Positions 9,591-25,500 of a stretch of DNA of 64,000 nt are shown here, piece after piece (within the stretch, counting starts at the first letter, position 1; each line of letters begins with the position of its first letter). Position numbers and translations under genes: made by a program. This stretch comes from Roseithermus sacchariphilus (lineage in GTDB: Bacteria > Bacteroidota > Rhodothermia > Rhodothermales > MEBIC09517), in NCBI GenBank assembly GCA_003285105.1, contig CP030158.1, forward strand, positions 744,001 to 808,000, given 5' to 3'. The notes under the pieces were generated by a model that saw only the letters and a program-made list of their open reading frames with translations, was not told the DNA's origin and searched no databases.

Positions 9591-9622
9591 CGGCAGGCCC
9601 CCGGCGGGGCCTGCCGTTTTTT
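9591..9622 (+). terminator. Intrinsic terminator after HAD gene
   Basis: Perfect 11-bp stem CGGCAGGCCCC/GGGGCCTGCCG with a 4-nt loop, followed by six T. It also stands between convergent genes. Confidence 0.9.
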
Positions 9623-9673
9623 GTGCTGTGTGACGCCGCCCTCCGTTCGCAACGGCCACAAGCCCTCCACCCG

Positions 9674-10666
9674 TCACCGCCGGCGAAGGGTGATGCCGCC
9701 CCCCGAGCTCCGCAACAGCATCCGGGGCCCACCGCCGTTGATCGTCCCCTGCAGGTGGCTCTTGCCGACGGTGCCCCGGATCGTAACGGGCAGGTCGCTG
9801 CGCACCCGGCCCCCGGAAGCCTTCGCGTCCACATCAGCCCGCACATCGTCGCGTACCGCCAGCGAGATGCTCCCGCCGGAGGTCTTGAGCCGCACCGGAC
9901 CGTCCGGCTGCACGGCCAGATCGGCGGTGATGCTCCCGCCCGAGGTTTCAGCCTCGACGGTCCCGTAGATGTCATGCAGGCGGATGCTACCGCCGCTGGT
10001 GCGCGCCACCACGTCGCCCTGTACGTCTTCGATGGTGATGCGTCCCCCGCTGGTACGCACATCGACGTCCCCGCCTGCATCGACCAGATGGATGCTACCG
10101 CCCGACGTGCGGAGATCGACGCGGCCGCCGAGGCCCTCGCCTTCGATGGAGCCCCCGCTGGTCCGGGCCACGACGTCCCCCGCGATGTTTACCATGCGCA
10201 ACGCGCCGCCGGAAGTCCGGAGATGCGCATCACCGCGCACGTCCGTCACGGCGATACGACCGCCGGCCGTTTCCAGATCTACATGGTACTGCGCCGGCAC
10301 TTCGATCTCGAAGCGCACCTGCAATCGGGTTCCCCAGCGACGGGGCCGATCGTACATGCCCTCGACCTCGACGCCGCCCGGCGTCTGCCGGAAGTCCACC
10401 CGGAACGCCTCGAACCAGGCTTCGGCTCTGTCGCGGCGGACTTCGTTGACGCCTTTGATGACGCGGACGACCACCGCGTCCTTCCGGCTACCCGTCACCC
10501 GGACGCTTCCCAGGTCCGATTTCAGCCGAAGCGTCTGTCCGGCTTCGACGGCAAAGGTTCGTTCGAGGACCTCGTCGTGATCGAAGTCCTGGGCGTGAGC
10601 GGGCCGTGCGGCACCGAGCAGCAAAGCCAGCGCCAGCGTGGCTCCGGCTATCGTTGAAGCATTCAT
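9674..10666 (-). CDS. DUF4097-family beta-repeat exported protein
   Basis: A 330-residue protein with signal peptide (MNASTIAGATLALALLLGAA...AHAQ). The body is a repetitive right-handed-helix-like domain: about nine copies of a roughly 20-residue unit centred on RTSGGSI/RTSGGRI between residues 140 and 290. This is the hallmark of the DUF4097 'putative adhesin' family, which folds as stacked short strands. No enzymatic residues are seen. It stands alone, convergent with the HAD gene. Role unknown; cell-surface or envelope stress association is common for the family but not shown here. Confidence 0.88.
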   Translation of the reverse strand: MNASTIAGATLALALLLGAARPAHAQDFDHDEVLERTFAVEAGQTLRLKSDLGSVRVTGSRKDAVVVRVIKGVNEVRRDRAEAWFEAFRVDFRQTPGGVEVEGMYDRPRRWGTRLQVRFEIEVPAQYHVDLETAGGRIAVTDVRGDAHLRTSGGALRMVNIAGDVVARTSGGSIEGEGLGGRVDLRTSGGSIHLVDAGGDVDVRTSGGRITIEDVQGDVVARTSGGSIRLHDIYGTVEAETSGGSITADLAVQPDGPVRLKTSGGSISLAVRDDVRADVDAKASGGRVRSDLPVTIRGTVGKSHLQGTINGGGPRMLLRSSGGGITLRRR

Positions 10667-10745
10667 GGAAGCGTGGTCGGGCTGTGTAGAGAGAAGCGCG
10701 ATCCCTCTGCATGACGGCCCGACCGGCCCGAAGGTTACAGCCGGC

Positions 10746-14315
<3,570 letters not shown>

Positions 14316-14615
14316 ACGATCTGGCACGCGATGGCCGTGTGGATGGGGAAGGAAGATAGCCCTGCTGGTATCGACCATTCGGCCGCTTTGTTAACCCCTG
14401 CCCGCGCCCCGTTCCCCGGACGAGAACGAAGAGGCCGATGAGGCCCCGAACATCTGCCAGTATGGCACGCCCGGCCCGCCTGGTATGCTTTTCGAACCCG
14501 TGCATCCCGGTCGGCAACGGGGCCCTGCGCCCGACAGGCTGGCAGACGACCGACGCCGCGACCGCCGACCCCCAAGCCTCCCGATCCCATTCACGAACGA
14601 TCCACACAGACACAT

Positions 14616-17249
<2,634 letters not shown>

Positions 17250-17270
17250 CGCGACGGCGTCAGGCTGCGC

Positions 17271-17317
17271 CGATCAGGCCGCCGTGCCCCGTGTGGGTGC
17301 GGCGGCCTGATCGTTTT
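17271..17317 (+). terminator. Intrinsic terminator after clpB
   Basis: Perfect 14-bp stem (17271-17284 with 17300-17313), 15-nt loop and TTTT. It lies between convergent clpB and the permease gene. Confidence 0.9.
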
Positions 17318-17335
17318 CGGGCGCCCCGCCGGGGC

Positions 17336-18511
17336 TCAGGCGTCCGGCTCGCCCCCCGCCGGCGCGTCCGCCGGCGCGTCCGCCGGGGTGTCCGCCGGGG
17401 TGTCCGCCGGGGCGTCCGTCGGCGCGTCCGCCGGGGTGTCCTTGCCGGCTTCCTGGCGCTCGATCTCCTCGCCGTAGGTCTCCTGAAACATCTCCCAGAC
17501 CACCAGGAAGAAGGCCGCGATGATGGGGCCGATGACGAACCCGGAGATGCCGTAGAGCGCCAGCCCTCCGAGGGTGGCCAGCAGGATCAGGAAGTCCGGC
17601 ATCTTCGTGTCGCGCCCGACGAGGATGGGGCGCAGGATGTTGTCGACGAGGCCGATGAGGAGGGTGCCGGCGGCGATGAGCACCAGCCCCTTGAGGACCT
17701 CGCCGGTGGCCAGCAGGATGATGGCGGCGGGCAGCCACACCAGGGCCGAGCCCACGGCCGGCAGCAGCGACAGGATGGTCATGATGACCCCCCAGAACAC
17801 CGGCGCCGGGATGCCCAGCATCCAGAACACCAGGCCGCCCAGCGTCCCCTGCACGAGCCCGACGATGAGCGTCCCCTTGATCGTGGCCCGGCTGACCTCG
17901 GCGAACTTGGACAGCAGACGCTCCTCCCGGTGGTTGCCCAGCGGCAGGAAGCGGATCAGGGTGTCGACCAGCGATCGGCCGTCGCGCAGGAAGAAGAAGA
18001 GGATGTAGAGCATCAGGAAGAGCAGCACGGTGAAGCGCAGCGCCCCCTGGCCGACGTCCAGCACCTGCGAGGCCACGTAGCGGCTGGCCGCCACCGAGAA
18101 TTCCGACACCTTCCCGCGCAGCTCCTCCAGGCTGGTCCCGAAGCGCTCCGCATAGGCATTCACGACGGGGAGGTACTGTTCCAGCTGCGCCAGGATCTCC
18201 TGCACGTCGATCTCGCCCGAGGCGATGCGCTGATAGAGCAGCGCCGACTCCCGGGCGGCGGCGGCCCCGACGGACAGCAGCGGCACGATGACGATCAGCA
18301 CGATGGTCAGCAGCGTCAGCACGGCCGCCAGGGACGGCCGGCCTCCGACCCAGCGCTCGTAGCGCACCTGCAGGCCGTGAAACAGCGTGGCCAGCACCGC
18401 GGCCCAGAACAGCGGCTGGAGAAAGTCCCGGATCAGCCCGAAAAAGGCCAGCGTCGTCAGGGCCAGCAGGATGAAGAAGAAGACGTGCTGGATCGTCCGG
18501 TGGTGCTGCAT
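17336..18511 (-). CDS. AI-2E family (PerM/TqsA-like) membrane permease
   Basis: A 391-residue inner-membrane protein with about eight TM segments in the family's usual arrangement: two N-terminal TMs (HVFFFILLALTTLAFFGL), a soluble helical stretch (about 95-180), then a dense C-terminal TM core containing the family phrase GLVQGTLGG and PAVGSALVWLPAAI. Met at 18511 is chosen over 18607 because the extension is arginine/proline-rich. The family exports diverse small molecules or ions; the substrate cannot be told. The C-terminal tail is a low-complexity DAPA/DTPA repeat that is not part of the family domain. Confidence 0.9.
   Translation of the reverse strand: MQHHRTIQHVFFFILLALTTLAFFGLIRDFLQPLFWAAVLATLFHGLQVRYERWVGGRPSLAAVLTLLTIVLIVIVPLLSVGAAAARESALLYQRIASGEIDVQEILAQLEQYLPVVNAYAERFGTSLEELRGKVSEFSVAASRYVASQVLDVGQGALRFTVLLFLMLYILFFFLRDGRSLVDTLIRFLPLGNHREERLLSKFAEVSRATIKGTLIVGLVQGTLGGLVFWMLGIPAPVFWGVIMTILSLLPAVGSALVWLPAAIILLATGEVLKGLVLIAAGTLLIGLVDNILRPILVGRDTKMPDFLILLATLGGLALYGISGFVIGPIIAAFFLVVWEMFQETYGEEIERQEAGKDTPADAPTDAPADTPADTPADAPADAPAGGEPDA
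17361..17441 (-). repeat. 12-bp coding tandem repeat (DAPA/DTPA tail)
   Basis: Six full 12-bp units plus a partial one, such as GGCGCGTCCGCC and GGGGTGTCCGCC on the plus strand, encode alternating D-A-P-A and D-T-P-A tetrapeptides at the C-terminus of the permease. In-frame units make length changes by slippage harmless to the frame. Confidence 0.85.
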
Positions 18512-18561
18512 GAGGTCAGGGCCCGAGGCCGGGGGAACGTGCCGAGAAGGGGAGGGACGGA

Positions 18562-21456
18562 TCAACGTGGGGAGGGCGTGCCGGGGTCCGGGCGGGCGGC
18601 GTCCCACTGCGCCAGCCGGGCGAGGGCGCGTTGCGTCACCGGATGGCGGGCACCGCGCCGTTCGCTCAGGATCTGGACGGCCTGGCGCAGCAGCGGTTCG
18701 GCCTCCTCGTACCGGCCCTGCTGCATGAGGCAGGCCCCGAGGGCGCTGCGGGTCTCGGCCGTCTGCCAGTGGCCGGGCGGCAGCACGGCTTCACGGATCT
18801 CCAGGGCCTCCTGTAGCATCTCCATGGCTTCAGGGCGGCCCTGGTCGGTGCGCAGTTCCCCGAAGCTGCTGAGCGCCATCGCCCGCAGCGGATGCCGGGC
18901 ATACATGGAATCCGCCAGGACCGAGAGGGCCTGCTGAAACTCCGCTTCGGCGGCCGGCCACCGGCCCAGCCGGTGCAGCAGCGAACCCAGGTAGATCCGG
19001 CCCTGGGCCACCTGCGGGTGCCGCCCGCCATAGAGCGCCGTGCGGATCTGCACGACCTCCTCGAAGAGCGGCCGGGCCTCGTCCAGCGCGCCGCGGTTTC
19101 GCAACATCCAGCCCAGGTTGGTCAGCGCCTGCGCCACGAGGCGGTGGGTGTCTCCGAACACCTTGCGATAGAGGGCCAGCGCCTCACGGGCATACGGCTC
19201 GGCTTCCTCGAAACGCCCCTGATCCTGCAGGACCGCCGCCAGGTTGTTCAGGCTATGGGCAACGTGAGGATGGTCGTCGCCCAGCAGGCGGCGGCGCATG
19301 GCGAGGGCCTCGCGGTAGCCCTGCTCGGCCGCCTCATAGTCGCCCTTGTTCTGCTGCACGTACGCCAGGTTGCTCAGGCTGGTCGCCACGTCCGGATGCT
19401 CGGTACCGAAGAGCTTCGAGTACAGGTCCAGCGAGGCACGGGCGTAGGTTTCCGCCTCGTCGTAGCGCCCCAGATCCTGCAGCATCGCCGCGAGGTCGTT
19501 CAGCGCCCGGGCCACCTGCAGGTGCTCCGGGCCCAGCACCTCCCGGTACATGGCCAGCGCCTGGCGGTAGTACTGCTCCGCCTCGTCGTAGGCGCCCTGA
19601 TGGCGGCGCACGGCCGCCATGCTGCTCAGGCTCTCCGCCACATCCTCGTGGCGCGGGCCCAGCAGTTCCCGGCGCATGGTCAGCGCCTCGTTGAAGAGCG
19701 CCGCGGCGCGTCCGGCTTCCCCTTTGTTGTGCAGGACCCAGCCCAGGTCGCTCAGAGTCTGCGCCACGCGCACGTGCCGCTCCCCGAACAGGGCCCGCTG
19801 CATCGCCAGCGCCTCGGTCAGCAGCGACTCTGCCGTGGCATAGGCGCCCTGCGCCCGACGCAAGCGCCCCAGCTCCTGCTGCGTCTCCGCCACGTCCGGG
19901 TGCCAGTCTCCCAGCGCCTGCCGGCGCTCATCCAGCGCCAGGCTCAGCAGCGTCTCCGATTGCCGGTACATCCCCAGCTGTCGGTAGATGCGGCCGATGA
20001 CGTTCATGAGCATCGCCCGCGTTTCCGGCTGGTCGCGCAGCTCGGTTTCGATGCGGGAGGCCCCCCGCAACAGCAGCTCCTCGGCCGTCACGTCGGTCCC
20101 CTGCCGCTCGTTCGGATCCGATACCTGGAACAGCTCCACCAGGAACGACGCCATCTGCGCGGCTTTGTCGCGCTCCCGGGCTACCAGGTCGGCCTGCCGG
20201 GCGGTCACGAGCGCAAACCGGACGGACAACACGGCGAGCGTCACGAGCAACACCGCGATCACGCCGGCGGCCGCCACGGCGACGCGATGCTTGCGGACGA
20301 ACTTGGCGAAGCGGTACGTCACGTTGCCCCGGCGGGCACGCACCGGCCGCTGCTCCAGATACCGCTCGACGTCGCCCGACAGCGCCGCGGCCGACTCGTA
20401 GCGCTCGTCCGGGACCTTGCGCATGGCCTTGCCCACGATGGCGTCGAGGTCACCCCGGAGCCGGCGGCTCCACGGCGGCCGCGCGCCCCCGGGCGGCACG
20501 GCCTGGCTGGGCGGCGGCGGATCTTCCTCGCAGATGGCCCGCTCGATCTGGTAGGCGGTCGGCTCGAACCGTGCGTAGGGCCGCTGCCCCGTCAGTAGTT
20601 CGTAGAGCAACACGCCCAGCTGGTAGACGTCGCTGGCGGTGGTGACCCGCTCGCCGCGCAGTTGCTCGGGGCTGGCGTAGAGCGGCGTCATCGGGCGCAC
20701 GTCGGTGTGCGTCATCGCCAGATGCCCGTCCATCCCCGGCTGCATCAGCTTGGCGATGCCGAAGTCGAGCAGTTTCACCTGCGGTGCCCCCGTCTCGGCA
20801 CCGTCGGCAACCAGGATGTTGCCGGGCTTGAGGTCGCGGTGGACGATGAGGTTCTGATGGGCATACTGCACCGCCGCACAGACGTCCTGGAACAGCCGCA
20901 GCCGGGCCTCCAGGCCGAGGCGATGCGTCTCGCAGTAGTCGAGGATGGGCCATCCCTCAACGTATTCCAGCACGAAGTAGGGCCGGCCCGTCTCGGTCAT
21001 GCCGCCGTCGAGCAGCCGCGCGATGTTCGGGTGGTTGAGCGAAGCCAGGATCTGCCGCTCCGCCAGAAACCGCCGCACGACGTCATCCGAGGCAAACTCA
21101 CGCCGCAACAGCTTGATCGCCACCTGCTGGCGGTACTGCCCGTCGTCCCGCTCGGCATGGTAGACGGTACCCATGCCGCCCCGGCCCAGTTCACGGTCGA
21201 TGCGGTACGGCCCGATGCGGGCCGGCGGCGCCCCCGGCGGCTCCAGCCGGGCCGACACGATGGGCTCGACCTGATCGGCCAGGCGGGCGAAGAAGGGCTG
21301 GGCCGCCGTGTATGAAGCCAGCAACGACGCCACCTCGCCCCGCAGGGCTGCATCGTCCCCGCAGGCCTCGTCCAGGAACGCCTCGCGCGCCGCCGGCTCC
21401 AGGTCCAGGGCGCGCTCGAACAGCGTCTCGATATGCTCCCATCGCTCGGCGTCCAC
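18562..21456 (-). CDS. Membrane serine/threonine protein kinase with C-terminal TPR array
   Basis: Predicted 964 residues from a GTG at 21456, chosen because GGGAGG lies just upstream and the product then opens with the conserved DAERWEHIETLFERALDL region of this kinase class. Kinase domain about 82-360: GRGGMGTVY, VAIKLL (ATP Lys), HRDLKPGN, DFGIAK and YASPEQL are all intact, so it should be active. One TM segment (VAAAGVIAVLLVTLAVL) near 395-415 separates it from about ten TPR units of the 42-residue kinesin-light-chain type (AQTLSDLGWVLHNKGEAGRA and relatives). The ECF sigma gene ends 17 bp upstream, so the two form an operon; such pairs are common in Rhodothermota and Planctomycetota. Confidence 0.93.
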   Translation of the reverse strand: MDAERWEHIETLFERALDLEPAAREAFLDEACGDDAALRGEVASLLASYTAAQPFFARLADQVEPIVSARLEPPGAPPARIGPYRIDRELGRGGMGTVYHAERDDGQYRQQVAIKLLRREFASDDVVRRFLAERQILASLNHPNIARLLDGGMTETGRPYFVLEYVEGWPILDYCETHRLGLEARLRLFQDVCAAVQYAHQNLIVHRDLKPGNILVADGAETGAPQVKLLDFGIAKLMQPGMDGHLAMTHTDVRPMTPLYASPEQLRGERVTTASDVYQLGVLLYELLTGQRPYARFEPTAYQIERAICEEDPPPPSQAVPPGGARPPWSRRLRGDLDAIVGKAMRKVPDERYESAAALSGDVERYLEQRPVRARRGNVTYRFAKFVRKHRVAVAAAGVIAVLLVTLAVLSVRFALVTARQADLVARERDKAAQMASFLVELFQVSDPNERQGTDVTAEELLLRGASRIETELRDQPETRAMLMNVIGRIYRQLGMYRQSETLLSLALDERRQALGDWHPDVAETQQELGRLRRAQGAYATAESLLTEALAMQRALFGERHVRVAQTLSDLGWVLHNKGEAGRAAALFNEALTMRRELLGPRHEDVAESLSSMAAVRRHQGAYDEAEQYYRQALAMYREVLGPEHLQVARALNDLAAMLQDLGRYDEAETYARASLDLYSKLFGTEHPDVATSLSNLAYVQQNKGDYEAAEQGYREALAMRRRLLGDDHPHVAHSLNNLAAVLQDQGRFEEAEPYAREALALYRKVFGDTHRLVAQALTNLGWMLRNRGALDEARPLFEEVVQIRTALYGGRHPQVAQGRIYLGSLLHRLGRWPAAEAEFQQALSVLADSMYARHPLRAMALSSFGELRTDQGRPEAMEMLQEALEIREAVLPPGHWQTAETRSALGACLMQQGRYEEAEPLLRQAVQILSERRGARHPVTQRALARLAQWDAARPDPGTPSPR

Positions 21457-21473
21457 CGTGCCCTCCCGGCGGT

Positions 21474-22052
21474 TCAGGCGGTCAGGTCCTGCCGGATCTC
21501 CCGGTAGAGCCACGCCCGGGCGACGTTCCAGCCGCGCTTGACCGTAGCCGGCGAGATCCCCAGCACCGCCGCGGTTTCATCGACCGTCATCCCCCCGAAG
21601 AAGCGGCACTCGACGATCTGGCTCTGCCGCGGATGGACCGCTTCGAGCCGCTCCAGCGCGGCGTTCAGCGCGATGAGCTCGTCGGCCTCTTCCTCGGAGA
21701 CGAGATGGGCTTCATCCAGATCGACCGGCACACGCCCGCCGCCACGCTTCTCCCGCTGCATGGCACGCGCATAGTCGAGCAAGATGTAGCGCATGGCCTT
21801 GACGGCGATGCGGAAGAAGTGCCGGCGGTTCTGCCAGTCGATGGCAGCCCCACCGGCCAGCCGGAGATAGGCTTCATGGACCAGCGCCGTCGTGTTCAGG
21901 GCCGGTTTCCCCTGCCACCGGTAGCGCTGCTGCCGGGCCAGGTCGCGCAGTTCATCATACACCAGCGGCAACAGCCGGTCGATGGCCTCGCGGTCCCCCG
22001 CATGGACGTCCTTCAACAATCGGGTGACGTGTTCCGGAGTCTCTACGCGCAT
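21474..22052 (-). CDS. ECF-type RNA polymerase sigma factor
   Basis: A 192-residue sigma-70 family regulator. Region 2 (ELRDLARQQRYRW...ALVHEAYLRL...FFRIAVKAMRYILLDYAR) and region 4 (HPRQSQIVECRFFGGMTVDE followed by LGISPATVKRGWNVARAWL) are clear. The R-x-R-W-Q and LVHEAYLRLAGG phrases match the ECF subgroup that is typically adjacent to a large TPR protein kinase, exactly the arrangement here. No anti-sigma gene is present, so the kinase may control it. AAAGGA about 8 nt before the ATG is a plausible ribosome site. Confidence 0.94.
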   Translation of the reverse strand: MRVETPEHVTRLLKDVHAGDREAIDRLLPLVYDELRDLARQQRYRWQGKPALNTTALVHEAYLRLAGGAAIDWQNRRHFFRIAVKAMRYILLDYARAMQREKRGGGRVPVDLDEAHLVSEEEADELIALNAALERLEAVHPRQSQIVECRFFGGMTVDETAAVLGISPATVKRGWNVARAWLYREIRQDLTA

Positions 22053-22183
22053 GCGCCGATCCTTTCATGAGAACAACCGCGGTCCGTGGGCGTCGCTCAC
22101 CGTACCTGACAGCCCTGTAATTTCCCACCCGCCCGGCAATTAGTCAATGGAGGTACGTCATTGAGAGGGGTGCGGGGAGAAAT
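22053..22183. promoter_or_regulatory. Upstream region of the sigma/kinase operon
   Basis: An inverted repeat TCAATG/CATTGA (22144-22149 with 22159-22164) overlaps a TTGACT hexamer on the minus strand (22142-22147). A GAAATT 17 bp further in is only a poor -10. Possible regulated promoter of the sigma gene. Confidence 0.35.
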
Positions 22184-22214
22184 CTACCCCTCCGTCGCTC
22201 CGCGACACCGCCCC
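22184..22214 (+). repeat. Palindromic element adjoining heptamer array (copy 2)
   Basis: Matches the minus strand of 2860-2892 at 29 of 31 positions by eye, including GTCGC-TCC-GCGAC. A CCCC-AT-GGGG palindrome takes the place of the longer second hairpin of copy 1. It is followed at once by a GCTGNNN array in the same relative orientation as copy 1. Confidence 0.8.
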
Positions 22215-22219
22215 ATGGG

Positions 22220-22317
22220 GCTGCTGGCTGACCGCTGCGGGCTGCTGGCTGAAAGCTGCGGGCTGCTGGCTGAAAGCTGACGGCTGCTGGCTGAAAGCTG
22301 ACGGCTGGCCGCTGAAG
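22220..22317 (+). repeat. Heptamer array, GCTGNNN family (14 units)
   Basis: Fourteen exact-phase 7-bp units, all starting GCTG. The variable three bases are mostly CTG, AAA, ACG, CGG, ACC. A higher-order pattern is visible: the triplet GCTGCTG-GCTGAAA-GCTG(CGG/ACG) recurs three times (21-bp superperiod). Lies in the 500-bp gap between the sigma gene and smc; no gene is seen there. Confidence 0.92.
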
Positions 22318-22551
22318 GCTATGTCCCTGGCGGGGATGCATCCACCGGCCAACGCGCCGACCTCTCGGGAGGCCCCGGGTGGAAACAATAACGGACGACG
22401 TGCCCGTTAAAGGCGGCTCCGGCGGCCCGAGCCCCGCTTTTCGTAGCGCCACGGTCGTTTGCAAAACGGATGACCGCTGTGTTAATTGCGGCCTTCGGAG
22501 ACGCTTTCTCCCCCGGCCGGCTCACGGCCGCTCCCATCCATCGCCCCTCGC

Positions 22552-25500
22552 ATGTACCTCAGCAAGCTCGAACTCCACGGCTTCAAAAGCTTCGCCGACC
22601 GCACGGTGCTGCACTTCGCCCCCGGCACCACGGCCGTCGTGGGCCCCAACGGCTGCGGCAAATCCAACATCGTCGATGCCGTCCGCTGGGTCATCGGGGA
22701 GCAACGAGCACGGGTGCTGCGCTCGGAGAAGATGGAGAACGTCATCTTCAACGGCACCGCCCGGCGTCGCCCGCTCGGCATGGCCGAGGTGCAGCTCACC
22801 ATCGAAAACACCCGGGGCGTGCTGCCCACCGAGTACACGGAGGTCACCATCGGCCGGCGGCTGTTTCGTTCCGGGGAATCGGAATACCTGCTCAACGGAG
22901 CGCCCTGCCGCCTGAAGGACATCACCGACCTGTTCATGGACACCGGCATGGGCGCCGGGGCCTACTCGGTGATCGAACTCAAGATGATCGATGAGATCCT
23001 CTCCGAGAACGCCCAGGACCAGCGGCGGCTCTTCGAAGAGGCCGCCGGCATCACTCGATACAAGCTCCGCCGCCGCCAGACCCTGGCCAAGCTCGACAGC
23101 ACCCAGGCCGACCTGACCCGCCTGCGGGATCTGACCGACGAGATCGGCAAACAGGTCCGCAGCCTGAAACGCCAGGCGGACAAGGCGGCGCGCTACCAGG
23201 AGTACCGGACCCGCCTCCGGCAGCTGGAGCTGGCGCTGGCACAGCTGGAATACGACCGTCTGACCCGCCGGCAGGAAACCCTGCACGCGGAGATCGCCAC
23301 CCTCCGCCAGCAGAATGACACGGAGACGTCTCGCCTGGACGAAGCCGAGACGCGCCTGGCCGCGCTCACCCGGGAGCTGGGCGAACGGGAACAGGCCCTC
23401 GCGGCCGCTCAGGCGCACCTGCAGACCCACCTCGATGCCCTGCGTGCCCTGGAGGCCGAGCGCCAGCTCTGGCAGGAGCGCATGGAGACGGCCCTGCGCG
23501 AGCGCGACCGCACCCGCCGCGAAGCGGAACAGGACACCGAGCGTCGCACCCAACTGGAAGCCACGCTCGACCGGCTGAGCCGGGAGATCTCCGGGGCCGA
23601 GCCGGAGGTGGCCGCCGCCGAAGAGGCCCTCGACGCGGCCCGGGCCACCCGCGACCGGCTGCAGGCCGCCGCCGACGCCCTGCGCGAACGCCTCCTGAGC
23701 CTCCGGCAACAGGTGCAGACCGCCGAGGATACCCGCGCCGAACGCCGCCGCGCCCTCGACCGCCTCACCAGCCGCCTGGACGTGCAGACGCAGGAGCGTA
23801 CCCGCTTGCAGCAGGAGCTGGCCTCGCTCCAGCATCAGGCACAGACCCTCGATCAGCAGGTCGCCGAAGCCACCACCCGCCTCGAGGCCACCCGGCAGGC
23901 CGTCGCCACGGCCCAGGCCGCGCTGAAAACAGCCGAAGACGCTCGCGAAACACGGCAGGCCGCCGTGCAGGCCGCCGCCGATGCCCTGCGCCAGGCCGAA
24001 CGCCGCTGCGATGCCGCCGCCGCCGAAGTCCAGCTCCTCGACGCCCTCGTCTCCTCCTACGACGAGTTCTCCGACGCCGTCCAGTTCCTCGCCACCACGG
24101 CGGGCTGGTCGGACCACCCGCTGCGGACCGTCGCCGACGTGCTGGCCTGCGACGAGGCCCACCGCCTCGCCCTCGACGCCGCCCTCGGCGACCTTGCCGC
24201 CTGCATCGTCGTCGCCTCCCGGGCCGAAGCCGACGCCGCCCGGCGGCTCCTGCGCGACCGCGACCGGGGGCAGGCCACCTTCCTCGTCCTGGAGCATCTG
24301 CCCGATGCGCCCCCGACGCCGCCCTCCGGCGACGCCCGGCCGCTGGCATCGGTCGTCCGCGTGGTCGATCCGGCCTGCGCGTCGCTGCCCGCCGTGCTCC
24401 TGCACGACTGGGCGCTGGTCCCCACGCTCGACGAAGCCCGTACCCTGGCGCAGACCGTGCCGGCCGGCCGGTTCGTCACCCCGGACGGCGAATGGGCGGA
24501 TGCCTGCGGGCTGCTCCACGGCGGCAGCGCCCGGACCGCCCCCTCGCCCGCCGGCGGACGGCTCGGGCGCCGTGAGCAACTGGATGCGGCCCGGGCCCGG
24601 CTGGCCACCTGGGAGGCCGAGCGCTCCCGCCACGCCGAAGCCCTGGCCTCCGCACAGGCCGCCCTCGACGCCGTCCCCTTCGAAGCCCGCCGCACCGCCC
24701 TGCAGGACGCCGAGCGTCACCTGGCCGAGGCCCGGCAGGTCCACGCCCGCCTCACCTACGAGCAGGAAACCCTCCGCCGGCGGCAGCAGGAGGTGCAGCA
24801 GCGCCTCGACGCCCTGGCCCAGACGCTGACCGACGCCCACCGCCAGATCCAGACCCTCGAGGCCGACGTGGCCGCGGCCGAAACCGACCTGGACGCCCGC
24901 CGCGCCGAGCGCTCGCAGGCCGACGACGCCTTCCAGACCGCCGAGGCCGAGAGCCGGGCCGCCATGCAGCGCTTCAGCGAAGCCCACGTCGCCGCCGTGC
25001 AGGCCCGCAACCGCCTCGACAACCTGCGCCGCGACCGGGAACGCACGCAGCAGGCCCTGCACGACCTCGACGCCCGCGCCCACGCTCGCGCCGAGCACCT
25101 CGACACCCTGGCCGCCACCCTCACCGATGCCGAACACCACCTCCACCGCCTGACCGAGCAGATCGACGCCGCCGGAGACGAACAGGCCACCCGCCAGCGG
25201 GCCGTGGACGAGGCCCACACCGAACTGCAACGCACCAAAAAGCAGATCGCCGACATCGACGCCGTGCTCCGGGGGCTGCGCCGCAACCGCGAACAGCAGA
25301 TGCGGGAAGAAAACCTCCGCGCCGTCCGCCTCGCCGAGGTCGACACCCGCCTGAACGACCTGGTCGCCAACGTCCGCGAAGACTTCGACCTCGACCTGTC
25401 CGCGACGCGCATCGACCTCGAGGAGGCGTTCGACGAAGACCGTGCCCGGGCCGAGGTGACCGACCTGCGCGCCCGCATCCGCGCCCTCGGCGCCGTCAAC

